Shown here piece after piece: positions 5,806 through 10,953 of a stretch of DNA of 10,953 bases (within the stretch, counting starts at the first letter, position 1; each line of letters opens with the position of its first letter). The DNA lies in the NCBI GenBank assembly GCA_964582985.1, contig CAZOUM010000082.1, positions 1-10,953 on the forward strand, given 5' to 3'. Both the position numbers and the translations under genes were made by a program. A model generated the notes under the pieces. It ran no database searches. It was not told the origin of the DNA and saw nothing but the letters and a program-made list of their open reading frames with translations. This DNA comes from CAZQYB01 sp964582985. Its GTDB lineage: Bacteria; Planctomycetota; Phycisphaerae; Sedimentisphaerales; Anaerobacaceae.

Positions 5806-6933
5806 ATGACCGACAGGAAAAAGGCTAGAGAAGGTGGATATCTAAAAACCGCACCAGAGCCAAAGAATTTAGAATCTGTTAATACTGGGGCAAAAACAAT
5901 TTTCATAAGTCATGCTGCTGAAGATGCAGTTCTAGCAGAAATAGTCAAGACTCAAATTGATAATGTGTTTGAGAAAAAAATTAATGTTTTCGTTTCCAGC
6001 ATCCCCGGCACAATAAGCCCTGGTTCGGATTGGCTTGATAAGATTATAGGTAATTTAACGTCAAATAATGCTTTCATTGTTCTGGTCACACTGTACTCTG
6101 AAAAAAGACCTTTCGTCTGGTTTGAGATAGGCTTTTCATGGCTTCGGAGACTCAAAAAAAACTGTGATATATATGCTATCTGCGCTCCGCCAATAGATCC
6201 TGGGAATCTGCCTGAACCTCTTTGCAGGTTGCAGGCTACTTCACTTGCCAGCGAAAAACAAACAAAAGCTTTCTTTGATAAACTTACAAAACAATTTAAA
6301 TTGGGAAATTTGGATGCTTTGGAATTTGCTAAAATTCGAGACTCACTGCCGACTTACCAATCCCAGATTACACAAACGGTAAATATAGACATAGGTAATG
6401 AGGCAAAAGAATTACTAACTGAGGCTTCAGAAGATAAAAGTGGATATATTTTGAAAACACGTAGTTCTAGTGGGACCAGCATTCAAACAAATAAGAAGAA
6501 TATGGTTCCATCTCAGGAAGCAAGAATTATCGCAAAATGGGAACATGCATTAAACGAACTTGTCGAAAATGATCTTGTCGAGGAAAAGGGCTATGAAGGG
6601 AGTTCTTTTAAAATTACAGATCAAGGTTATAAATATGTAGATGCTCTCAAAAAAAAGTCTGATGTCTTGCAAGATAAGTCCTCTGCGGGAACTTCCGCAT
6701 CCATACAACAAGATGATGACTTAACGTTTGATCCAAAAACAGGAACTTATATTTCTAAAAAAAATAATCTCAGATACTGTGGTAAGTGTTTAGATTCGCC
6801 TCCATCAAAAAGAGTGCCATTAAAAGAGCAGAAAAATGGTTGGCGTTGTAATGTCTGTGCTACATTTTATCCGAACCCCAATTACGATCGACCAACACAT
6901 GCAAGGAACAACCTGGGCCCAATGGCGATGTAA
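5806..6933 (+). CDS. TIR-domain protein with winged helix and zinc ribbon
   Basis: This 375-residue protein opens with a TIR domain (about 30-160): TIFISHAAEDAVLAEIV, then VFVSS, GSDWLDKI and the WFEIGF segment, whose Glu107 is in the position of the catalytic NADase glutamate of SARM1-like TIRs. A winged-helix module follows (about 195-283, KWEHALNELVENDLVEEKGY...SFKITDQGYKYVD), then a C-terminal zinc ribbon (CGKC 325-328, CNVC 348-351, ending FYPNPNYD). Bacterial TIRs typically cleave NAD+ or make cyclic ADP-ribose signals in antiphage defence; here the partner is unknown. The frame extends upstream to a TTG at 5749, but the extra residues derive from the leader; the ATG at 5806 has a weak GGAAA ribosome binding site. 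The gene is visibly more A/T-rich than its neighbours, suggesting transfer. Confidence 0.88.
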   Translation: MTDRKKAREGGYLKTAPEPKNLESVNTGAKTIFISHAAEDAVLAEIVKTQIDNVFEKKINVFVSSIPGTISPGSDWLDKIIGNLTSNNAFIVLVTLYSEKRPFVWFEIGFSWLRRLKKNCDIYAICAPPIDPGNLPEPLCRLQATSLASEKQTKAFFDKLTKQFKLGNLDALEFAKIRDSLPTYQSQITQTVNIDIGNEAKELLTEASEDKSGYILKTRSSSGTSIQTNKKNMVPSQEARIIAKWEHALNELVENDLVEEKGYEGSSFKITDQGYKYVDALKKKSDVLQDKSSAGTSASIQQDDDLTFDPKTGTYISKKNNLRYCGKCLDSPPSKRVPLKEQKNGWRCNVCATFYPNPNYDRPTHARNNLGPMAM

Positions 6934-6953
6934 TAATTGAAATAGCTTGGAGG

Positions 6954-6976
6954 GCGTGCAATTTGTTTGCACACGC
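6954..6976 (+). terminator. possible weak terminator after the TIR gene
   Basis: GTGCAA and TTGCAC form a stem around TTTGT, extended by GC/GC after a 2-nt bulge, 20 bp beyond the stop codon. No U-tract follows, so if it terminates transcription it does so inefficiently or with other factors. Confidence 0.3.
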
Positions 6977-7021
6977 GGAATCATTTAATAAAAGAGATTG
7001 GATAAATATTGAAGAAGGAAG

Positions 7022-7063
7022 GGGAACGGATAGTCTTTAGTTGAAAGTCGTTAGTATTTAGTC
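7022..7063. repeat. 42-bp dispersed repeat, right copy
   Basis: Identical over 42 bp and in the same orientation as 4-45, 7,018 bp away. It sits between the ends of the convergent TIR and HEPN-like genes. Confidence 0.85.
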
Positions 7064-7106
7064 CGCGGCCTTACCTGCGTACGTGTCCACGCGATTGTTC
7101 GCAGTC

Positions 7107-7586
7107 CTATCTTTCGAAATGTTGGTTCTTGACTTCATGCATGAATCCATTGATGAAATTACCGAAATCACCAACAGAAATTGTTGACCGAAACTGGTCT
7201 GTCCCATCCTTCTTTTTGTCGCACAGTTCAATCTGGTCACCATTAACGGTGAAGCGTGCGTGCGTGAGACCGTTGCGGATGCGGCTGCAGAATCGTTTCT
7301 TGTCTGTGTTCGGTGTGCCTTGATGAACGATAAACTTGTCAGTGTCGATGCGCAAGAAGTTGATTGCCTCGAATTCGGCTTGCTGCGGATACACGAATAG
7401 AATGTAAGAGGCCATCAGCAGTAAACCGGGGTTGAAGGGTGAGACATTGCGGTACTCCTTCAGAAAGTCGTCAAGAACTTGCCCCATCGATCTATCTCGG
7501 TTCTCGGGTCTCGTGCTCCATTGGCACCAGAGCAGGGCGATGTTTCCTCGTAGGATTAGACTCCAGTCTGTCTGTGTCTGTGGCAT
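7107..7586 (-). CDS. HEPN-like protein, putative RNase or toxin
   Basis: The ATG at 7586 has AGGAG 8 nt upstream and lies after the promoter at 7649-7677; an upstream in-frame start at 7667 lies before the -10 box and is rejected. The 159-residue product is helical. Its central segment RIRNGLTHARF has Arg104-x4-His109, the R-x4-6-H signature of HEPN ribonucleases, in the usual RN...H form. A beta-rich stretch follows (FTVNGDQIELCDKK) and then a final helix (DFGNFINGFMHEVK). HEPN proteins act as RNases in toxin-antitoxin and defence systems, often paired with an MNT antitoxin. No MNT gene is next to it. An inverted repeat over the -10 box suggests autoregulation. Function is inferred only from the motif; an RNA-binding or non-catalytic role is possible. 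Confidence 0.72.
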   Translation of the reverse strand: MPQTQTDWSLILRGNIALLWCQWSTRPENRDRSMGQVLDDFLKEYRNVSPFNPGLLLMASYILFVYPQQAEFEAINFLRIDTDKFIVHQGTPNTDKKRFCSRIRNGLTHARFTVNGDQIELCDKKKDGTDQFRSTISVGDFGNFINGFMHEVKNQHFER

Positions 7587-7611
7587 ATTTGTTTCTCCTG
7601 CGAACCTCTGT

Positions 7612-7652
7612 TTATATGGTTTCCGTATAACATCATAAATTTGACCATATAA
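7612..7652. promoter_or_regulatory. inverted repeat overlapping the HEPN-like gene promoter
   Basis: TTATATGG (7612-7619) and CCATATAA (7645-7652) are perfect 8-bp inverted arms separated by 25 bp. One arm overlaps the -10 box (7649-7654) and the other lies in the 5' leader, so a repressor bound to both, or a leader hairpin, could control the gene. Confidence 0.45.
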
Positions 7653-7677
7653 TACCAACCCCCGCACTTGCCGTCAA
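7649..7677 (-). promoter_or_regulatory. promoter of the HEPN-like gene
   Basis: TTGACG (7672-7677), a 17-bp spacer and TATTAT (7649-7654) on the minus strand. The start near 7642 gives a leader of about 55 nt to the ATG at 7586, and fixes that ATG as the start codon. Confidence 0.65.
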
Positions 7678-7686
7678 AGGAGAAGA

Positions 7687-7706
7687 TAGCGTATAGCGTA
7701 TAGCGT
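7687..7706. repeat. 7-bp tandem repeat (TAGCGTA)
   Basis: Two exact TAGCGTA units and a third ending in TT stand just upstream of the HEPN-like gene promoter. Short repeats of this kind vary in copy number by slippage. Confidence 0.6.
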
Positions 7707-7806
7707 TTAGATATGGATTCGCTAACGCGGATCTCCGCTCCGCTTCGTATGAGCCTTTTTGCAGCAAAATCGGCCTTGAAGCCCCAAAATGCGGTTTCCG
7801 AGCCCA

Positions 7807-7835
7807 AAAATAGCCTAAAAGTAAATTGGGGTCAA
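7807..7835 (-). promoter_or_regulatory. promoter-like module without its own gene
   Basis: TTGACC (7830-7835), 17 bp and TATTTT (7807-7812) on the minus strand. The spacer (CCAATTTACTTTTAGGC) closely resembles that of the promoter at 9951-9979 (CCAATTTCTATTTGGGC), so it may be a decayed copy. The next gene, at 7586, has its own nearer promoter; this one may add a second start. Confidence 0.4.
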
Positions 7836-7844
7836 GGGCAAAAT

Positions 7845-7863
7845 GCTCGCCCATAGGCGCAGC
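7845..7863 (-). terminator. possible terminator after the nuclease-like gene
   Basis: On the minus strand GCT-g-CGCC-TATG-GGCG-AGC folds into a 7-bp stem with one bulge, followed by ATTTTG. It lies 14 bp after the stop codon of the gene at 7877-8455. The U-run is short. Confidence 0.35.
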
Positions 7864-7876
7864 ACACCTTTTGCTT

Positions 7877-8455
7877 TCAACTATTCTGCCTTTTCCAGTC
7901 TTGGGGCACAACGCGCTCGCCTCCAGGAAGCGGACGTATGCTTAACTCGTCGTCAATCGTAAAGGCCCTGAACGGCTCAGCGGCACAGACTAGTCTCGGC
8001 CCAAATACAAATAACCATTGGCTATTGGGAATCCGAAATATTTTCTCTTTCCCCAACTGGCCCAAATAACCTCTCAACTTATCTTCAATAGTCTCTTCCG
8101 CAGATTTGTCAGCACGGCCGAGCTTGTAATAACTTGATATCACCCGCAAATCTGCTGCTACATAACACAGTTTGCACAATTCCCCCCACCAGGTATCAGC
8201 GTTTTCGTGCTCATATGCGACATCCAACCACCAGTTCCCTTCTACTTCCGGCTCCTCCCGTCTGTACCCGACCAAGTCCACCCTGTAGTACTCCTTCGAT
8301 GTTTCGAGCCCCAATTTCTTGCACGTCTCTTTGGCAACCTTCATAACAACACGCGTCCAGCTCGCATCACCTTGATAAGCCTCCCAGTTCCTCTCCTGAT
8401 TTAATTTTGCAGAATAAACATCCCAAAAGCCTTCCGGCGAGACTACCTTTTCCAT
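7877..8455 (-). CDS. hypothetical protein, possible PD-(D/E)XK-like nuclease fold
   Basis: The ATG at 8455 has a strong ribosome binding site (AGGAGGTG, 6-nt spacer); a GTG at 8464 is part of that site and is not used. The 192-residue product contains YYRVDLVGY (Asp60), then WWLDVAYEHEN (Asp78, Glu82, Glu84) and a helix WGELCKLCYVAADLRVISSYY with Lys95. This D...(D/E)hEN...K order, with beta strands flanked by helices, resembles uncharacterised proteins with a restriction-endonuclease-like core, but the lysine of E-x-K is not in its normal place. An enzymatic role is therefore tentative. No methylase accompanies it. It is a single-gene unit with a promoter at 8585-8613 and a leader of about 120 nt carrying a short motif shared with the upstream gene. 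Confidence 0.72.
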   Translation of the reverse strand: MEKVVSPEGFWDVYSAKLNQERNWEAYQGDASWTRVVMKVAKETCKKLGLETSKEYYRVDLVGYRREEPEVEGNWWLDVAYEHENADTWWGELCKLCYVAADLRVISSYYKLGRADKSAEETIEDKLRGYLGQLGKEKIFRIPNSQWLFVFGPRLVCAAEPFRAFTIDDELSIRPLPGGERVVPQDWKRQNS

Positions 8456-8548
8456 TTCAGACACCTCCTAAAATAAGCCGTTGACCTGTTCAAATTTGTA
8501 AACGGATGCACTTCGCAACAGCGAACCCGCAACCCGGACAAACCGAAT

Positions 8549-8568
8549 GCCTTCCGCATCGCCTTGGT
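8549..8568 (-). promoter_or_regulatory. shared leader motif, copy 1
   Basis: On the minus strand this reads ACCAAGGCGATGCGGAAGGC and matches 17 of 20 bases of a motif in the leader of the next gene (9841-9860). It lies about 17 bp after the -10 box of the promoter at 8585-8613. Its role is unknown; it may be a binding site or an RNA element. Confidence 0.4.
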
Positions 8569-8584
8569 GTCAGTTTCACGGCAC

Positions 8585-8613
8585 AAAGTACCCCAAATCA
8601 AGGCAAAAGTCAA
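8585..8613 (-). promoter_or_regulatory. promoter of the nuclease-like gene
   Basis: TTGACT (8608-8613), a 17-bp spacer and TACTTT (8585-8590), followed directly by GTGCCGTGAAAC on the minus strand. The start site near 8578 gives a leader of about 120 nt. Confidence 0.6.
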
Positions 8614-8674
8614 AAGCCAAAAATGACTCCACCTTCCGGCGCTCCCATCTACTCAGCCGGTCGAATGTCCCCCT

Positions 8675-9691
8675 TCATTGCGCCGAATAATTAACGTCTT
8701 GTACCGGCGCTTCCATGTGCTCGTCTGGAATTTCCATTTGTGTATGACTATAATACATATACAGCAGACACAATACAATAATCAATAAGGTTAACCATCT
8801 GGGTCCCAGTCTTGGTTCTCCTCTTTCGCGATTTGCAAATAAGATACTTCTCCATCCACCTTCTCGAATTCTCGTGCGTAATCTCCGAAAAACGAAGGGC
8901 CAAGACAAGGGAAATACGAGAGTAAAACACACATTCAGCAGCCATCCAACAAAATACATAAAGTATCCAAAAGGAGCAATAAAGACATAGAATACACACA
9001 TCATCGGGGCAATGTAGCACAACATCGCTGCTTTATAAAGAGAGAGCCTGTATTGGTATGCCAAATGTCTCGGCAGCATGTACAACCCAAACCACAAAGT
9101 AAAAATATACCATATGCCTATCCCTGCCTTTTGGTAGCTTGCGGTTTCGGCAGCAGTTTTAGGTTGTAAAATGAAAGAAATGATAAGACTAAAGGCAAAT
9201 GACACAACACTCTCAACGAAATTCACGAGTGCGTATAAGGGAGCGGCTGAGAAAACAAAACGCCTAACCGGGCGTCTAGTTTTGTAGAGTTTTCTACACA
9301 CTACTTCGATTAGAACAATCGGACCGAATAAGAAAAGCCTAACTAGCAGAACACCGGTTATAACACCCGGCAATAACACAGATAATGAGTCTAACCAAGT
9401 GAAGCCAGAGGTTTTAGCTTTCTCAAGAAGGCTCTGAAGAAGTAATCCTTTGAAATTATAAGGATGAGTTACAGAAAGCGCGACTGCGATTCCTATCGCT
9501 GTATACGTAAAGGTTGACCATTTTAATACCCGCTTTCTTGAAATACATTCGTCTGCAAATAAGAAACTAGGATTCCTATGGTATTCTTCTGTCCTCGTGA
9601 GCAACAAGTAAACAGTTTTCCAGAACTTCAAGATAGGAGCGTAGATGCTCATTAAAACATAAAGCGCGGATTCTTGTCTATCTTTGCCCAT
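8675..9691 (-). CDS. multipass inner-membrane protein, possibly Yip1-like
   Basis: The ATG at 9691 opens a 338-residue protein with about seven hydrophobic segments (near 57-75, 104-130, 148-175, 190-206, 220-240, 243-268 and 298-315). The soluble N-terminus contains FWKTVYLLLTRTEEYHRNPS, and the tail is acidic (EIPDEHMEAPVQD). An N-terminal amphipathic segment with EYHRNPSFLFADE before the first helix, and helices separated by short loops, recall Yip1-type membrane proteins, but the similarity is by impression only. No transporter signature, catalytic motif or signal peptide was found. The ribosome binding site is weak (GGAA). A strong promoter at 9951-9979 leaves a leader of about 250 nt, unusually long for this window. 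It ends about 60 bp before the promoter of the next gene. Confidence 0.82.
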   Translation of the reverse strand: MGKDRQESALYVLMSIYAPILKFWKTVYLLLTRTEEYHRNPSFLFADECISRKRVLKWSTFTYTAIGIAVALSVTHPYNFKGLLLQSLLEKAKTSGFTWLDSLSVLLPGVITGVLLVRLFLFGPIVLIEVVCRKLYKTRRPVRRFVFSAAPLYALVNFVESVVSFAFSLIISFILQPKTAAETASYQKAGIGIWYIFTLWFGLYMLPRHLAYQYRLSLYKAAMLCYIAPMMCVFYVFIAPFGYFMYFVGWLLNVCFTLVFPLSWPFVFRRLRTRIREGGWRSILFANRERGEPRLGPRWLTLLIIVLCLLYMYYSHTQMEIPDEHMEAPVQDVNYSAQ

Positions 9692-9840
9692 AGTTTTCCA
9701 AAAGTTCCAAAAACCACTGCTGGTCAGGGGAAAAACTAGGAACGGTGACCTATTCCGTCGTTTGTTTCAAACTTTTCCAGCTAATTTGTACCACGAAATT
9801 CAGCTTTGTGCAATAAAAAACCAATTCGGCTCAATCCAAG

Positions 9841-9860
9841 GACTTCCGCTTCGCCTTGAT
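9841..9860 (-). promoter_or_regulatory. shared leader motif, copy 2
   Basis: ATCAAGGCGAAGCGGAAGTC on the minus strand lies in the long leader of the membrane-protein gene, about 90 bp after the -10 box. Just downstream CCTTGGAT can pair with ATCAAGG across one bulge, and a T6 run follows after GAATTGG, so this part of the leader may fold. Confidence 0.4.
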
Positions 9861-9950
9861 AATCCGCGCACTAATTTACGGGGCTAAATACGCCGTGTCA
9901 GTATTTCGAGGAAGTTTTCCGCGCCCGGGTGCAGTTAGTTTTCACGGCAC

Positions 9951-9979
9951 AGTATAGCCCAAATAGAAATTGGCGTCAA
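9951..9979 (-). promoter_or_regulatory. promoter of the membrane-protein gene
   Basis: TTGACG (9974-9979), a 17-bp spacer and TATACT (9951-9956), followed directly by GTGCCGTGAAAA on the minus strand. No other promoter is seen nearer the ATG at 9691. Confidence 0.7.
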
Positions 9980-10016
9980 GGCCAATTTCGTATCTCGTAT
10001 CTGGTGAAGCGTATTT

Positions 10017-10046
10017 GGTATAGATTCCCGCGGGGCCGAAGGTCAA
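10017..10046 (-). promoter_or_regulatory. promoter-like sequence inside a repeat remnant
   Basis: TTGACC (10041-10046), 18 bp and TATACC (10017-10022) on the minus strand, next to a TCAAAAGTGC repeat unit (10047-10056). It may be a decayed repeat that happens to resemble a promoter, just upstream of the stronger one at 9951-9979. Confidence 0.3.
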
Positions 10047-10097
10047 TCAAAAGTGCAGGGGGTCAGAGACAAAAATCCCCGATTTGGAAAGATTTCT

Positions 10098-10520
10098 TCA
10101 TTCCACCATCAGGGCCATCCGTTGCCATCTTGCCGGCATTTCTGTTTCCGCGCCATAGGGTTTCACAAGCTCAAGCTCGAACTCATACACGTATCTTCGT
10201 TCATAATTGTCAAATCCAGAGAAATCAAAATGAATCAGAGCCGAGGACGGATAGAAATCCACGGCGCAATACCACGTACCCAGTCGAGGAACGTACTTGT
10301 AATCAGATTGCATCATTATCCCCTGCTTATCGCCGAGCATCCTGTATCGGACAATGTCACCATTGCTGAATTTGGGGCTCGGCGGGGCTTCTGTCGGCTT
10401 GGCAAAGGTCTCGCTCAGGCCGGGCAGGAATACCGGGTCCTTCAGACCAACTTTACCACATCCGGCCGTATAAAATGCCACAAGGCCTAATAATCCAAGC
10501 AAAAGATTTCTTCTTATCAT
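10098..10520 (-). CDS. small exported lipoprotein
   Basis: The ATG at 10520 is preferred to the GTG at 10523 because GGAGG ends 7 nt before it. The 140-residue product begins MIRRNLLLGLLGLVAFYTAGC: a basic start, a hydrophobic helix and a TAGC motif with Cys21, which fits a lipoprotein signal peptide although Thr rather than Leu stands at -3. The mature part is short, has a proline-rich linker (KPTEAPPSPKF) and then a probable beta-rich domain (GDIVRYRMLGDKQGIMM..., GTWYCAVDFYPS..., YVYEFELELVKPYG). It probably sits at a membrane surface; the family is not recognised. It is a single-gene unit with a perfect consensus promoter and an intrinsic terminator in its leader (10551-10587), which suggests regulated expression. 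Confidence 0.75.
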   Translation of the reverse strand: MIRRNLLLGLLGLVAFYTAGCGKVGLKDPVFLPGLSETFAKPTEAPPSPKFSNGDIVRYRMLGDKQGIMMQSDYKYVPRLGTWYCAVDFYPSSALIHFDFSGFDNYERRYVYEFELELVKPYGAETEMPARWQRMALMVE

Positions 10521-10550
10521 CACTCTGCCTCCATCTCAAAACCAACCAAC

Positions 10551-10587
10551 AAAAAACCCAGAGAACAGACTATTTTCCGTCCCTGGG
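10551..10587 (-). terminator. intrinsic terminator inside the lipoprotein leader (attenuator candidate)
   Basis: On the minus strand CCCAGGGA (10587-10580) pairs with TCTCTGGG (10564-10557), one G-T pair, and is followed at once by TTTTTT (10556-10551). It begins about 33 nt after the predicted start site of the promoter at 10627-10655, and ends about 30 nt before the start codon of the gene it would cut off. It could be an attenuator or the end of a short RNA. Confidence 0.7.
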
Positions 10588-10626
10588 TATCGCGCAGCTT
10601 TCCGGGCGTTTGTATTTTTCAAGACT

Positions 10627-10655
10627 ATTATAGCAAAAACAGGCCGCATTGTCAA
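10627..10655 (-). promoter_or_regulatory. perfect consensus sigma70 promoter
   Basis: TTGACA (10650-10655), a 17-bp spacer and TATAAT (10627-10632) on the minus strand match the consensus at all twelve positions. The start site near 10620 gives a leader of about 100 nt containing the terminator hairpin. Confidence 0.85.
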
Positions 10656-10673
10656 GCACCATCATTGCAAAAC

Positions 10674-10852
10674 AGCCTTGGCAATCTATTGCGGGGTCAC
10701 CACAAAATCAATCAAAAGTGCACATAGGTAGCGGGAAAAACGGGAAGAAATAAAAAAAATTTAACTCCTTTATAACCGGGCACTTACGCTTCCGGCTCTG
10801 GTTTTAAATATACGATTTTTCAGCGCAAATGCGCAAGTTGGTCCAATTATGG
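10674..10852. repeat. 179-bp intergenic repeat, copy B
   Basis: Ungapped match to 5006-5184 in the same orientation, about 24 differences by hand count, with the last 32 bp identical. It carries the same inner palindrome (GCGCAAATGCGC) and the same CTTACGCTTCCGGCTCTG hairpin arm. It lies just upstream of the consensus promoter of the lipoprotein gene. Confidence 0.8.
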
Positions 10853-10860
10853 AAGGCCAG

Positions 10861-10878
10861 CCCGGCCGATTGGCCGGG
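10861..10878. repeat. hairpin following repeat copy B
   Basis: CCCGGCC (10861-10867) and GGCCGGG (10872-10878) pair perfectly around GATT. The position after the repeat corresponds to that of the unrelated palindrome after copy A. A T/A-rich CTAAATCCTAAACC tract follows. Confidence 0.65.
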
Positions 10879-10912
10879 AAACTCTAAATCCTAAACCCTA
10901 AATCCTAAATTC

Positions 10913-10929
10913 GCCCGCCTGAGGCGGGC
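10913..10929. repeat. G/C-rich hairpin at right edge
   Basis: GCCCGCC (10913-10919) and GGCGGGC (10923-10929) form a perfect 7-bp stem with a TGA loop, flanked by AATTC and GAATTC. No gene ends beside it within the window. Confidence 0.6.
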
Positions 10930-10953
10930 AAGAATTCGAAAGGCTAAAACTTT

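Noticed and set aside
7587..7667. Longer start for the HEPN-like protein at 7667
   Set aside because: It lies upstream of the -10 box and predicted transcription start; the ATG at 7586 has AGGAG at the right distance.
7556..7911. Minus-strand frames of 83 and 92 codons upstream of the HEPN-like gene
   Set aside because: They span a promoter, a tandem repeat and the end of the nuclease-like gene, lack ribosome binding sites and overlap the real HEPN-like start.
10551..10620. Known riboswitch class in the lipoprotein leader
   Set aside because: Compared from memory with c-di-GMP, fluoride, guanidine, PreQ1 and ZTP consensus cores; none match. Kept only as an attenuator candidate.
1..10953. 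CRISPR array
   Set aside because: Repeats are too few, too far apart or too degenerate; no regular repeat-spacer pattern and no cas genes.

Overview
The window looks like chromosomal DNA of a bacterium with many repeats between its genes, most likely a planctomycete of the Phycisphaerae type. Three things suggest this: one protein whose tail resembles the planctomycete DUF1559/prepilin-like family, many orphan lipoproteins and membrane proteins each with its own promoter, and long intergenic stretches of degenerate A/T-rich and CACGAAG/CGCGGAGA-type repeats. This assignment is an inference. The only universally conserved gene is typA (bipA), at 2804-4660 on the minus strand.

Layout. Left edge (1-480, plus strand): a 42-bp repeat, a sigma70-like promoter, a 28-codon CPKC mini-ORF, and a two-helix membrane gene broken by an in-frame TAA. 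From 560 to 4660 (minus strand): a small membrane protein, a lipoprotein with HEAT-like helices, a prepilin/DUF1559-like membrane protein, then typA. Each of the first three genes is preceded by the same 30-bp motif. From 4661 to 5656 there is no convincing gene: the stretch holds the typA promoter, a 179-bp repeat, palindromes and low-complexity repeats. From 5657 to 6933 (plus strand) a promoter drives an A/T-rich gene for a TIR-winged helix-zinc ribbon protein. From 7107 to 10520 (minus strand) there are four independent units: a HEPN-like protein with an R-x4-H motif, a possible PD-(D/E)XK-like protein, a multipass membrane protein and a small lipoprotein. The right edge (10674-10953) holds the second 179-bp repeat copy and hairpins.

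How it works together. TIR, HEPN and nuclease-like proteins side by side suggest a small defence or toxin cluster, but they are not one operon: the TIR gene is on the opposite strand and each gene has its own promoter. The clearest unusual signal is at the DNA/RNA level. Many minus-strand units carry near-consensus promoters with exactly 17-bp spacers, and several share a GTGCNGTGAAA sequence just after the -10 box. The same GTGCNGTGAAA box ends the 30-bp motif before three other genes. One unit (the lipoprotein at 10098-10520) also has a strong intrinsic terminator inside its leader, which suggests attenuation. No rRNA, tRNA, CRISPR array, transposase or integrase was found.
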